A stretch of 64,000 nt of DNA from NCBI RefSeq assembly GCF_052324685.1, contig NW_027506874.1, positions 1,442,927 to 1,506,926 on the forward strand, given 5' to 3'. Under the pieces are notes generated by a model, which was not told where the DNA came from, made no database searches, and saw only the letters and a list, made by a program, of their open reading frames with translations. This stretch comes from Brachyhypopomus gauderio (Eukaryota; Chordata; Actinopteri; Gymnotiformes; Hypopomidae). This document shows, piece after piece, positions 54,901 to 64,000 of the stretch (the stretch's first letter is position 1; the number at the start of each line of letters is the position of its first letter). A program made the position numbers and the translations under genes.

Positions 54901-56493
54901 GAAGGCACTGCTCCATCAGAAGACCTGACCGGTTGGGAGGGACCCCTGAGCAAGGAGGAGCCCCTGTACCCCTTTGTAGGCGGAGGACGCCTGGGGTGTA
55001 AGGACAGGGTGTCTCCTCATGCCAAGAAGGGGTCCCTTCCCCCCTGTGTAAAAGGGGGGTCAGTGGTCGGAGCAGTGCGCGTTTTGTGTTATGTGTTGTC
55101 TGTGTGCGTGTGTGTGTGATGTGTTGCAGGTCGCTCCTGGTGGTGGACTGCGGTACTCCCGGACCTAGTGGGGTCTCCAGGAGGAGACCCTCTCCTTCGA
55201 GCTCGGGGTGACCAGCGTGTCCCTGTTGCGGATTGCCAGGGCCCTGGTCTCTGGCGCTCCTGGGTTGGGTGGAGGAGTCCACCTTGAGATGAGGGGCCCC
55301 GGGAGGGGTTCACTCTCCAGGAGTCTGGGGTGACCCCTAGCAAAAGGGCAGGGGTCAGCTCCGAGCGAGGAGGTAGGTTCGGGAGGTGGTCGGTAGAAGC
55401 CGTGGCCGCACCCCAGTGTGGCGGCCTGCACACATCCACACCTATGACGTTTGTTGGGCCATGTGCTCCCGGTCCACACACAGCAGTGGGGCTTAAGCGG
55501 CCTAAGGCCGGTTAGGGCGCGAGGACCCTGTGACCGACCGGGGCGTGGTTATCGTCTTGTTGACGGCCCGGTCGGTCCAGGGTCCCGCCCAGGAGGCGAG
55601 CTAACCTGTATGTGTTTTATGTTTTCAGCTCCAGGACTGCAGGGAACGGGTCCCTGCCTGGTCTGCGTCCTGTGACGAGAAGCTTTTATGTGTTTTGTGT
55701 TTCAGCTCAGGACGGCAGGGAACGGGTCCCTGTCTTGTCCCCGCCCTCCTGCCCCTTTGTTGTGTTTTGTGTGCTGCCGCTGTAAGCCGCACATCCGGAG
55801 GGGAGTCTATATACGTCTTGTCTTTGTACCAATTGACTGTTGGTTATTATTTCCTACATTTGGAACAATGCACGGGTTTTTGGTTTGCACACTTTCTATT
55901 AAACCATCCTCTTTCCCTGAGACTTGGAGTAATCGCTTCCTTTTTGAGTTGCTCACCCTGCCCGTCACAAATTTAGAATGCAGCTATTGACATTCAGAGC
56001 AAGAAATTCATCAGTGAACAGTCAGAACAGCACAGAAGATCATCAGTGCTCCTCTGTCCTCCCTCCAGGAAGCAGGCATGTAAAATAATTACAGACCCCT
56101 CACCTCCTGGACACGACTGGGTTTAACTCCTCTCCTCCTGTATCACTGAACACTGTAGACCAAAACCACCAGATACAGGAGCAGTTTCTCCCCTCAGACC
56201 CTCATCAAACATCTGCAGTCACTCACTGTATAATGCACACTCACTTCACTCCTGTACTAGAGTTCCTCACAGAACAAAATTCCATGTGTGTGTGTGTCAG
56301 CATACTTGAATACCGATGAACCCTAATATGATTCTGATGTCAATATCTTCTATCTTCTTGTTTCTCTTGGTCAAGTGGCTCCTGTCAGGGGTCATTAATA
56401 ACAGTATCTACTGTGTATGTAGAAAATGTAATGTAAAAACATACCTGTCAGTAACAGCAGGACTGCAATATTTCCTGATGTTCTGGGAGACAT
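42979..56493 (-). CDS. CD22-like receptor, block 3, probably functional
   Basis: Exons in coding order: signal 56,445-56,493; V1 46,574-46,918; C2a 46,267-46,485; V2 45,770-46,123; C2b 45,469-45,684; (Ig3' 45,007-45,275, broken); Ig3 44,155-44,424; Ig4 43,832-44,071; transmembrane 43,573-43,654; tail 42,979-43,450. Leaving out Ig3' the total is 2,247 bp, 748 residues, in frame. Ig3' is 269 bp instead of 270 and would shift the frame, but phase-1 exons can be skipped cleanly. V1 and V2 carry YKFRF; the tail has four YSGR-type units, VYGNI and the ITIMs VQYGTV and VQYASV. Intron 1 is 9.5 kb because of nested transposons, and exon 1 uses donor GTATGT rather than GTAAGT. Role as for the block 1 gene. 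Confidence 0.7.
45007..45275 (-). pseudogene. Frameshifted extra Ig3 exon in the block 3 gene
   Basis: A second Ig3 exon, 582 bp upstream (coding sense) of the intact one. One base is missing at about 45,079 (GAGTCCCTGTG for GAGTCCACTGTG), so the frame breaks just before the second Cys. Splice sites still look usable, so inclusion would truncate the protein. Confidence 0.8.
46919..47530 (-). other. Intron 1 proximal part, block 3
   Basis: No gene. Conserved with 28,299-28,920. Confidence 0.5.
47531..48440 (+). mobile_element. Sushi-like Gypsy debris, left part (block 3)
   Basis: Gag-like piece at 47,560-47,900 and RNase H piece ([20 protein letters not shown]) at 48,215-48,290, matching 7,960-8,270 and 9,880-10,060 of block 1. 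Cut at 48,443 by a Harbinger element; the rest resumes at 53,109. Confidence 0.75.
48999..49328 (+). mobile_element. 330-bp solo LTR with CATGG duplication
   Basis: TGTCACGTTGAGG...ATCGTCACA flanked by CATGG (48,994-48,998 and 49,329-49,333). Same family as 50,028-50,355, with TATTTAATGTGCGC and AATAAAAAG boxes. Confidence 0.9.
49408..49903 (-). pseudogene. HARBI1-like nuclease remnant
   Basis: MTLGILEARFQCLKEVRV, then HIIMAYVVLHNIATI at 49,640-49,764, a well-conserved C-terminal block of Harbinger nucleases; the preceding part (to 49,903) is in another frame, so at least one shift separates them. DNA-cleaving transposase by family; dead here. Confidence 0.7.
50028..52145 (+). mobile_element. 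Complete non-autonomous LTR retrotransposon
   Basis: 5' LTR 50,028-50,355 and 3' LTR 51,818-52,145, both 328 bp and differing at about 8 sites, bracket 1.46 kb with no protease, RT or integrase. A purine tract GGAGGGGGCG stands just before the 3' LTR. CATGG lies on both sides, though four extra bases (TGTC) separate it from the 5' LTR. Inserted in the Harbinger element. It must borrow enzymes, probably from the related sushi-like Gypsy family, whose LTRs look alike. Confidence 0.85.
50386..51675 (+). CDS. 429-codon acidic ORF of the LTR element, unrecognised
   Basis: ATG 30 bp downstream of the 5' LTR. Layout: basic N-terminus (SKPKKGKKSCKRHHR, residues 5-20); a short helical-looking part (LAQLELDPICASLLRQAR, about 34-70); a long Glu/Asp/Ser/Pro-rich middle (about 95-290) with loose YPPS repeats; an Ala/Arg/Gly-rich section with NRAAPGASA repeats; and a Cys/Val/Pro low-complexity end. 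No zinc knuckle or protease motif. The C-terminal part could be an intron (GTAAGTCTACC at 51,541 to TTCCCAG at 51,661). It may be a degenerate Gag-like protein, but I cannot show that. Confidence 0.5.
   Translation: MPGYKSKPKKGKKSCKRHHRSSSSPPRCEAPPTLAQLELDPICASLLRQARVHHGPEAAEKLRQEAVRLWGTYHPTSSREPSPLQVSSFALCGVEKTPESEFGEGDSPGEEEELEDEEDSYPPSLCDASTVNYSREEESEEDAYPLSLDDVSTVDYGEEDEEESEEEDYLPPPVGPSPTVEEGEDDGEEQEGDEEEYPPSECSACPEEDGGEEEENGDYPPSKGSYTEEESPPPSELSAGTVKRRRSPEAGSSHERSPASDMDCSRGGSSGQPMSWSRGSDEEMEAEEATPTARPGGRSTGEEGFPYGPPRDGTNRAAPGASANRAAPGASASRAAPGGGFAARAGGGPPTAAPAAPVAPDLTPLIALLLARSQAPVSCVCVPVFVSLPVCVPNPLFPFVSMCVSVPVCVFVTVPLSNVFSPVFPGRVF
53109..53330 (+). mobile_element. Sushi-like Gypsy debris, right part (block 3)
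   Basis: NTRGADSLSRQYD-type sequence continues the RNase H to integrase spacer interrupted at 48,443; compare 10,225-10,330. Confidence 0.6.
53331..53719. other. Intron 1 stretch, no gene
   Basis: 53,331-53,550 is unassigned, with a tandem GTGAACCTACAGGA repeat near 53,440-53,475; 53,560-53,719 is the intron sequence shared with 10,911-11,085. Confidence 0.5.
53725..55969 (+). mobile_element. 2,245-bp non-autonomous LTR element with AATTT duplication
   Basis: TGTCACGTTG...CCCGTCACA splits the conserved intron sequence ATATCCAATTTAGAATGC with AATTT duplicated (53,720-53,724 and 55,970-55,974). 5' LTR 53,725-54,019 (295 bp). The 3' LTR matches only over its last ~165 bp (about 55,803-55,969); its beginning has been replaced. 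The 1.8 kb interior is GC-rich, without a recognisable protein, but with splice-like signals (GTAAGTG at 54,090; TTGTGTTTCAG near 55,705). Confidence 0.85.
55970..56444 (-). other. Intron 1 next to exon 1 (block 3)
   Basis: No gene; continues 53,560-53,719 across the LTR insertion and matches 11,085-11,550. Confidence 0.6.
56445..56493 (-). CDS. Signal-peptide exon 1 of the block 3 gene
   Basis: ATG at 56,491-56,493, product [16 protein letters not shown], donor GTATGT. Upstream of the ATG is an expanded C17 run followed by (CA)n. Confidence 0.7.
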
Positions 56494-56499
56494 TGTGAC

Positions 56500-56530
<31 letters not shown>

Positions 56531-58760
56531 ACACACACAAACAAACACACACAGCTGATACCTGAACAACCTCAACACTCACTCACTTAGTTTCATGTAA
56601 AATATCAAAGAATGAGTCACAGCTATAAAAGACTAACACACACATACATCCTATAACAGACTAACACACACGTACAGCCTATAACAGACTAACACACACG
56701 TACAGCCTATAACAGACTAACACACATGTTGTACATCCTATAACAGACTAACACACACGTACATCCTATAACAGATTAACACACATGTTGTACATCCTAT
56801 AAGAGTCAAACAGGATCTGTTCAGCTAACTGCTACTAATAGAGGAACCCAGTGGAGTTTATCACACCATCAGTGAGTCGTGTGGTTTCAGATATTTTCAG
56901 CATGTCCATCACACATCAGTCAAACACACAGACGTTTAACTCACCAATTAGCCTGACGCTGCAGAACTCTTTGTTAATGTTTAATTTACACAACAGACCA
57001 ATATTTAACATGCAGATGTCACATACTGACACGACTAAATTACATTTATGATTTTTTATGATTGTCCTGCTGGACAAGTTTTATTTCTCTCACTAATTTT
57101 CTGGAGTTCATTGTTGTCTCAATGACTGCTAGTTTCAAATATCCTGTGATTGCAAAACAAGCCCAACTCATCACGCCATCATCCCCACACCTCCACTCAC
57201 ACACCATTATCCCCACAACAGCACTCACACACCTCCATTCACACTCCTCTGCTCACACCACCACCCACACACCTCCACTCACACACCTCCATTCACACTC
57301 CTCTGCTCACACCTCCACTCACACACCTCCACCCACACACCACCACCCACACACCTCCACTCACACACCTCCATTCACACTCCTCTGCTCACACCACCAC
57401 CCACACCTCCACTCACACTCCTCCACTCCACACACCATCATCCCCACAACAGCACTCACACACCTCCATTCACACCACCACCACCACCCACACTCCTCCA
57501 CTCACACACCACCACCCACTCACACACCTTCACTCCCACACCTCCACTCACACACCATCATCCCCACAACAGCACTCACACACCTCCACTCACACCAGCA
57601 CTCACCTCCACCCCACACCTCTACTCACACACCTCCACCGACACACCTCCAATCTAGTCCAAATGATTTAATCCAACTGAGGAAAGCCCAGTAAACAATA
57701 CTCCCACTGAAGACATCCCAGTAAACAATACTCCCACTGAAGACATCCCAGTACATGTGAGTACAGTGTGAGTGAGAACAGGAGGATCTCTGTATGTAGG
57801 TTCTAGGTAGGAGCAGGTGTGAACTCTTCGTACTCAGGTGATGGTGTTCTTGGTACACATGGTCAGTGATTCAGAGAAGTCAGAATAACAAACAGACAAC
57901 AAAGTGTTCAGTACACAGTGAACAGTAGAAACACATCTCGGTGACAATAAGGTTTAAACAGATAGAGGGAATGAGCAACAGATGTCACCAATAATCCAGA
58001 GATGAGAAACGTGTCAGTGTGCAGTAACTGGGTGACAGTTCCTTTGGTCTGTGTTTGGGGTTCTGGGGGTTTTATTTATTTACTGTGAATTTAAATCATA
58101 AGAGAGTCACATTTGCATGTTAAATATTGGCCTGATATCCAAATTAATCACTAATGAGGAGTTTTGCAACTTCAAGTTAAATGGCATGACTGTAACAAGA
58201 CAAGATGTGTGATAGGCATGTTGAAAACATTTGAAACCACACGACTCACTGGTGTGAGATTCTCATTGGTGTGAGATAAACTAGTCTGAGTTCCTCTTTT
58301 AGGAGCAGTTAGCAGTTAGATGAACAGACACGCACAGTCTATAACAGACTAACACAAACGTACGGCCTATAACAGACTAACACACACGTACAGCCTATAA
58401 CAGACTGACACAAACGTACGGCCTATAACAGACTAACACGCTGGTGTGAGATTCTCATCGCTGTGACATCTGCATGTTAAATATTGTCCTGTTGTGTAAA
58501 TGAAACATTAATGGACAGTTCTGCAGGCTAATTGGTGAGTTAAACGTCTGTGTGTTTGACTGATATGTGATGGACATGCTGAAAATATCTGAAACCACAC
58601 GACTCACTGATGGTGTGAGATACTCCACTGGGTTCCTCTATTAGTAGCAGTTAGCTGAACAGATCCTGTTTGACTCTTATAGGATGTACAACATGTGTGT
58701 TAGTCTGTTATAGGATGTACAACATGTGTGTTAATCTGTTATAGACTGTATGTGTGTGAT
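56500..58760. repeat. Inverted repeat upstream of exon 1 (block 3)
   Basis: Left arm about 56,620-57,040, right arm about 58,330-58,760 in reverse orientation, both ending in several ACAGACTAACACACACGTACAGCCTAT units of about 28 bp. The fullest of the three copies. Likely contains the promoter of the minus-strand gene. Confidence 0.65.
57170..57655 (+). repeat. CACACACCTCCAC-type minisatellite (block 3)
   Basis: The longest of the three arrays (about 485 bp), with higher-order repetition of a TTCACACTCCTCTGCTCACA segment. The 210-codon frame across it is not a gene. Confidence 0.9.
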
Positions 58761-59002
58761 AGTTATAGGCTGTGGTATTAGGTCAGGATATTAGGTCAAG
58801 AGATTAATATTTTAGAGAGGCACACCCTGAAAATTGTATAAAGAATCTTCATTTTCAACTGTAGATTCACAGAGAATGTGTTACACACATGAGAAGAGTT
58901 GTTTCTTCACCAATTAGACAACAATTTTATTTCAGTCATAAATATTTCAGTGTTGCGATCATAATTGTAATTTTGTGCCTGACATTTTTGTGTGTGTTCC
59001 AG

Positions 59003-59651
59003 GTGTGCTGGGTGAAGACATGTGGGGTGTAACTTACACTCATGAAGGTGTGTGTGCTCTCAAAGGATCATCTGTTCAGCTCTCCTGCTTCTACAAATAC
59101 CCTGCAGGACTCACAGTGACAGAGTCATTCTGGTTCATTAACTGGTCTGGTACTGACCCTGTGGATGAGAGACAGGAAGAGGGGTATTATGGGAGAGTGC
59201 AGTATAGACAGAACTCCCAGAACACCTGTAGTATGACACTCACTCACCTGAGAGAGAGTGACGCTCACACATATAAGTTCAGATTCTACACTGATGATCC
59301 TTCAGGTAAATACACTGGTGAACCTGGAGTCATTCTGTCTGTCACAGGTAATTGTTCATAACATAAAACATTTTAGTTCATCATCAAAATGTTTTATGAA
59401 ATTATACTAAACATTGTTAATAAAATCACTCACAGGTCTAACTGTTACAGTGTCAGACGGACGTGGTGTAAAGAACCTGATGTGTAGCTCCACCTGCGCT
59501 CTGTCCAACAACTCCACCTACATCTGGTTCAGGAACGAACAGCGAATGTCTGACTGCACATCCGTCTCCTGCTCTGTACCTGCAGACAGATGTGCTGACA
59601 GATACAGCTGTGGTGTTGAAGGACATGAGAACATCACCTCTCCTGCAGTGT
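59003..59651 (+). pseudogene. Truncated plus-strand V-C2 copy, block 3
   Basis: V exon 59,003-59,347 (345 bp, open, FRF arginine present) and C2 exon 59,436-59,651 (216 bp, open, second-type C2 with extra Cys). Splice sites are intact. But there is no signal exon upstream and nothing of Ig3, Ig4, transmembrane or tail downstream: similarity ends at about 59,702. A gene fragment, though both exons are still undamaged. Confidence 0.8.
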
Positions 59652-59702
59652 GTGAGTGCAATTTACAACACACACAACTCACACGCAACCCACACACAAC
59701 CT

Positions 59703-60028
59703 CACTCCAAGCAGTGGGTATATAAAATACAAATTAGTTCAAAACTTCGAAAAAACTAGTGAACCACAAAACACCAGGAACATAAGTACTCAAAATCTGA
59801 CAACCAGGAAGACAGAACACAGGGTTTAAATACTAAAAAGGATAAACTAGATGCAAGTGTGAATGAGGCAGAAACTGAAACAAGGGGTCAGGGAATACTG
59901 ATTTGTTGATCTTTTAATGGTCACACTTGATTATTAAATTTTTCCAAATTTACATTCTGGGGTATTGTTAGGTATTTAATTTAAAACTACTAGATGTGGA
60001 GGTAAATGGTTTCAGTTGTGTTGCTTAG
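59703..60028. other. Breakpoint region, no gene
   Basis: Unassigned AT-rich sequence between the truncated plus copy and block 4. Confidence 0.4.
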
Positions 60029-60374
60029 TGTAACGACCGGAGCGTGGCGAAGGACGAGACAGAAATCCTTGGTTCTTGCTGAACGGACGTTACGTTTATT
60101 ACGTAAAACACAAGCGCAGACAGCGCACGTAGAACACAAACATGTATACGTATAAGAGACTCAAACAACGACGAGCACAAGACACTGCGCGAATGCACAT
60201 TAAATAGGCAAACTACATAAACCCCATGTGATGTCGAGACGAGCCACAGGTGAGACGGATTATCACAAGACATAACCGCACCCACGGAGATCCACAGACG
60301 CAGACGAGTAGACGAGTAGACGCAGACAACGTAAACACACCCAAAAGGGAGGGGCCGGGGACCACAACGTGACA
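60029..60374 (-). mobile_element. 346-bp solo LTR, reverse orientation, CTTAG duplication
   Basis: In LTR sense TGTCACGTTGTGG...GGTCGTTACA; flanked by CTTAG (60,024-60,028 and 60,375-60,379). Related to the LTRs at 10,595 and 48,999. Confidence 0.9.
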
Positions 60375-60399
60375 CTTAGCCGATTCAATGAAATTAAAA

Positions 60400-61265
60400 A
60401 GGTGCGTCTAACACACTGGGGTCGAGTCAGAAGTGTGAGTGAATCACAAGTGAAGGTGTTTTAATTAAAAGAAGTAAACAGATGGACAAACACGGGAACC
60501 ACAGCAAGAACAGATAAATTAATCAAAATGGGGCAGTCTGGTGGTTAGGGAACTGGTCTTATGACCAGAGGGTTGTGGGTTCGATTCCCAAGGACATGAC
60601 TTGACTTGAGCAAGGCACTTAACCCCAACTGCTACACTGGCACTGTGCCAGGGTCCACACCCCCCTAGTGATCACTAGTGTGCACTTTACAACATAAACT
60701 GGAAATAACACACAGATTACAATACAGACAAACAATAATGAGAAATATCTCAATACTTACTAGCAGTCAGATACCAAAAAAACAAATACATTCAATAACC
60801 AGCACCAAACAAGACAAAGAAGAGGGTTTAAATACACTGGACTAACAAGAGAAACAACTAGAAGCAGATGGGAATAATAATCAGGGGGCGGAGTTACAAA
60901 TGTCATGGGCGTGGCAGGAGAAACACATGGGAAACAAAACAGAATAAAGAATAAAACACTGATGTGAGTGACAGGTGGTTTCATCCCAAATCCAGCATGC
61001 AGACTGTGCACTAGTGAAGGGGGAATATGGGTGACTATCCAGGATGAATCAACCAAGATCCAAACACACTGAAGTGAGAACCTCACACCTGAGGATGGTA
61101 ATGAGGAGGATCAGGAACCATGATGGGACAATAACCCTCTGCATGGCGTCTACCACCAGCCAATAGTGGAATTCAGTGTGGTCAAAAATACAGTCCAGGA
61201 CAAACCACAAAAATACAATCAAAGCAAAACCAGCCAGAGTCAAAATTACTGTAAGAAATAATCTG
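60400..61265 (-). mobile_element. LTR-like repeat with full SINE (block 4)
   Basis: Copy of 3,064-3,790. The SINE at 60,529-60,690 keeps its A box (TGGTGGTTAGGG) and B box (GGTTCGATTCC). Confidence 0.45.
60529..60690 (+). mobile_element. V-SINE-like tRNA-derived SINE with both pol III boxes
   Basis: GGGGCAGTCTGGTGGTTAGG starts the tRNA-related head, GGGTTCGATTCC is the B box, and GCAAGGCACTTAACCCC the conserved core. The most complete of three allelic-position copies. Confidence 0.75.
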
Positions 61266-62084
61266 TCATGTTGAAAAGTGACAGTTACTTTCATTTTGAA
61301 AGTTCAAATTATAGAAATAACAAATTATAGAAATCACAAGTCACACTGCAAGTAAAATATAAAATAAGATATAGAAATGCTTCTTATACTTTATATGTAG
61401 ACAAAACACTAACTACTGAATTACTACTTAGCACAAAAAATTAAGATTCAATATGCACACTATATTTTCATACTTGTATTATCTTAGCAATCAGTAATAT
61501 GACAATGTTCTTTACAATAGCCCAAACCAACCAAGATCAAAGTTTACTACAACACCAGACGAAAGTCATTACACTGTGTACTGATTACACATTACAGTTA
61601 AAACAAACTAACAGAATGTCCAGACATAACTAACATTGCGGATACATATGTAACATCTAACAACTAAGCACAATTCAAGCATGTTCAGTGCATGAACACT
61701 AATCCAGTACTAACACTGGTATCAGCCTCCTGTGTTCAGAGAGAAACAACCAAAGCCCTTTTACGGTAGTAAAGTGGTCCAACGTCACCAGACTCCCTCC
61801 TGTCTGGCTGAACGGTGATTGTTGGAAAACTGAAATTCAACTTCTCAGCGTTTCTCCAGGATCCAGAGCTGCTGCATGTTCTGCTGTTAGAGACCAGAGC
61901 TCTGAGCTCACGGTGAGGGTGTTGCGCTGCTTATGTGTGGGGTTTGGGTTTATGGACCTGACTGTAGATCTGACACGGGTCATCAGCTCCTTCAGACCTG
62001 TGGAATTAATTTATGAACCATTTATCAGAATCAGCCACAGAGTAAACATTTTATAATTCTAGTAGGTGTAATGGCATGATATGC
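61266..62084 (-). other. 3' flank of the block 4 gene
   Basis: No gene; very similar to 3,791-4,599, with the fuller 61,480-61,560 stretch that block 3 lost. Confidence 0.5.
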
Positions 62085-63524
62085 TCACAGGGTGGCAGCA
62101 GAGTGTCTCTTGAAGTTCACAGAAGCATATTGAACATCCTCTGGTGGGCCAGGTATATGTCTTGTGGTTGCCGATGGAGACACTTCCTGTGTGTGGTTTC
62201 GTGTGAAATATACAGTGCCATACTGAACATCATCCTGGTCAGTTAAGAATTGTGAGAGTGTGGGGTCAGAGGTCATGGCCAGTGCAGAGATGTTTCCATA
62301 CACAGGAGTAGAGTCATGATGAGAGAGAAAGAGAAACCTACCACTGTAAAACCTGCCACTGTAAAACCTACCACTGTAAAGTCTGCCACTGTAAAGTCTG
62401 TCACTGCCTGTACAGCCCAGTAGAACCTCAGACCCAGTAAAGAAACCATTTGGGTCACTATGAAGCCTCACGTCTGTCCTGAGTTTCTCACTAAAACTCA
62501 CGTTCACACTGTTCTCCTCATGTTTGCTCCTGGGAGCTGCAGCTCGACTTCTGTAAGAACACCACAGAAACATCAGCAGAAACATCTTACCTACGTAATG
62601 GACCAGAGTTTATGAATATGATAAATCTTATGAAGAAACCCCAGAGGAATAAATGTGTCTTGCATTTCTCACCTCATCCACAGGAGGGCAGCAACAAGTA
62701 CCAGAAACAAACCCACAGTGACTCCAGCAGCTGTATACATCACAGTTGTGTTATCTGCAACAGTGAGAAGACTTTACACACACGTGTAAGACTTTACACA
62801 CATGTGCAAACAGTCACAGAACTCAGTGAACTCAAATGCAACAGAACCAGAGAAGAGAGATCAAGACCACCTCAGTCTACATGCTGAGTGTCTCTAACCA
62901 GTGTAGGAACTCCGCCCAGCCCACACCGTACCTGATGTGAAGGACCATTCTGTTGAATTGGATGATCCAAAGCGATTCTTCACCTCACAGTAGAAAGGTC
63001 CAACTGTACTTGCATTTAAAGTTAAACTGGTGCCATTTCCAATAGGTATGACATCACTTCCTGTCTTCCTGTACCAGGTGTAAGTGCTGTTGGGGTTGGA
63101 GTCACTGTAGCACAGCAGGGTGATCAAGTCCCCAGACACACGGTCAGTAACAGACGGGACTCTGGGAGGGTCTGAAGAGCAGAGAAACTCAACACGTCAC
63201 TGAACATATTACACTCCCAACACAAGAGGATCTCACACAGCAAACTGCACCTACATAACACGTCCAGCAGGGCGGCGGTGGAGCTGTGCTGTCCTAGCTG
63301 GTTGAGAGCGGTGCAGTAGTAGAGTCCACTGTGCTGGGAGCTGATGTTGGTGATGCTGTAGTTCTGGCCTGTTCCCAGCAGTGTGTCTGCAGCTGCTCTC
63401 TGCTTAAACCAGGAGTATTTGAGAACAGGAGGGTTTGCATCACTGCTGCAGGTCAGAGTCACTGAACCTCCCTCCACTCTCTCTCCAGAGGGAACCACCA
63501 CTGCACTGGTGTTTCTAGGGGGAT
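62085..63524 (-). CDS. CD22-like receptor, block 4, 3' half only
   Basis: Exons: Ig3 63,255-63,524; Ig4 62,932-63,171; transmembrane 62,673-62,754; tail 62,085-62,550. All open with intact splice sites. The tail has four YSGR-type units, VYGNI, VQYGTV and VQYASV, with two Glu fewer before the second ITIM than block 1. The Ig3 exon differs from its paralogues at a few residues (LKYSWF, TALNQL). The sequence from 63,525 to 64,000 is the intron also seen at 22,703-23,130 and 44,425-44,930. V and C2 exons must lie beyond the window. Confidence 0.75.
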
Positions 63525-64000
63525 CTGAACACAAACACGGTGTTAACTTTAAAAATAAACATGAATCCCAACCTGTAAACATTTAATCCAAACTTTAATG
63601 TGTAACTCTAGCCACAGCCTTGAACATCAATCTTAACCTGCATTAAAACTGTATAGATGGTGTTTTAAATGCATTTAGAAAACAAATTAATAAAAACTAA
63701 ATGTTTATGCTGGTTTTGCAGTAAATGCCAAATCTGTATGTTTAGCTCACAGGCCAATTGCGTGTTCCATTATACACCCTAATTTTTGCATTTAGTAACT
63801 CTTCTGAAAAATGAATATACGTCTCTATCAGTGATCTTTTCACAGATGCAAATTGTCTCTGTTTAATTAACTCTATAATTTTTACAACATCAATTTGGCC
63901 AGTTTAGATCCCTAGTTGTTAAGGAAGGTATTTTAAATTTTGTTGACAATATAATGTAGTGTTCATAGTGTTCAAGATTTTTTTGGGGGGGATGTGCTGA

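Noticed and set aside
54275-55990. Several frames of 60-145 codons inside the 2.2 kb LTR element
   Set aside because: GC-rich sequence opens many overlapping frames; none shows a known motif.
57062-57694. 210-codon frame (MSCWTSFISLTNFLEF...), also at 11,961 and 30,748
   Set aside because: Conserved only because the blocks are duplicated; two thirds is satellite and the lengths differ freely between copies.

Overview
This is eukaryotic, almost certainly teleost fish, DNA. It holds split genes with clean GT-AG exon borders, immunoglobulin-superfamily receptor exons of the fish CD22-like/Siglec type, a V-SINE-like tRNA-derived SINE, sushi-like Ty3/Gypsy, Harbinger, hAT, Tc1-like and LINE remnants, and many satellites. 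There are no bacterial operons, and I see no tRNA, rRNA or CRISPR.

The backbone is a tandem array of CD22-like (Siglec-like) receptor genes made by segmental duplication. Four blocks are visible. Block 1 (about 522-19,630) has an intact minus-strand gene (4,600-11,599) and a plus-strand pseudogene (13,511-19,545). Block 2 (about 20,995-31,997) has a minus-strand gene (21,412-30,096) with three V-C2 pairs and a tail that has lost its ITIMs. Block 3 (about 39,715-59,700) has a minus-strand gene (42,979-56,493) with a huge transposon-filled first intron, and a truncated plus-strand V-C2 copy (59,003-59,651). Block 4 (from about 60,375) has the 3' half of another minus-strand gene, which leaves the window at 64,000. 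For the three whole genes the exon lengths I deduced add up to integral reading frames of 744, 977 and 748 residues (the last two with one broken exon skipped each), which supports the models.

The gene plan, 5' to 3', is: a tiny signal-peptide exon; one V-set plus C2-set pair; one or two further V-C2 pairs; one or two copies of an Ig exon (here Ig3); Ig4; a transmembrane exon; and one cytoplasmic exon with a YxN motif and two ITIMs. The V domains keep the Siglec hallmarks (E-strand Cys, F-strand 'FR' arginine) and the C2 domains keep the double Cys near the B strand. By homology these should be B-cell/leukocyte inhibitory lectins that bind sialic acid and recruit SH2 phosphatases.

Upstream of each signal-peptide exon lies a 1.5-2 kb inverted repeat around a CACACACCTCCA-type minisatellite. 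The plus-strand copies grow out of the other arm but lack the signal-peptide exon, so they look dead on arrival. Between the blocks (32-39.7 kb, 19.6-21 kb) and in the introns are nested transposons, several with clear target-site duplications: solo LTRs at 13,802, 16,316, 48,999 and 60,029; whole LTR elements at 50,028-52,145 and 53,725-55,969; and hAT elements at 30,560, 36,142 and 38,665.
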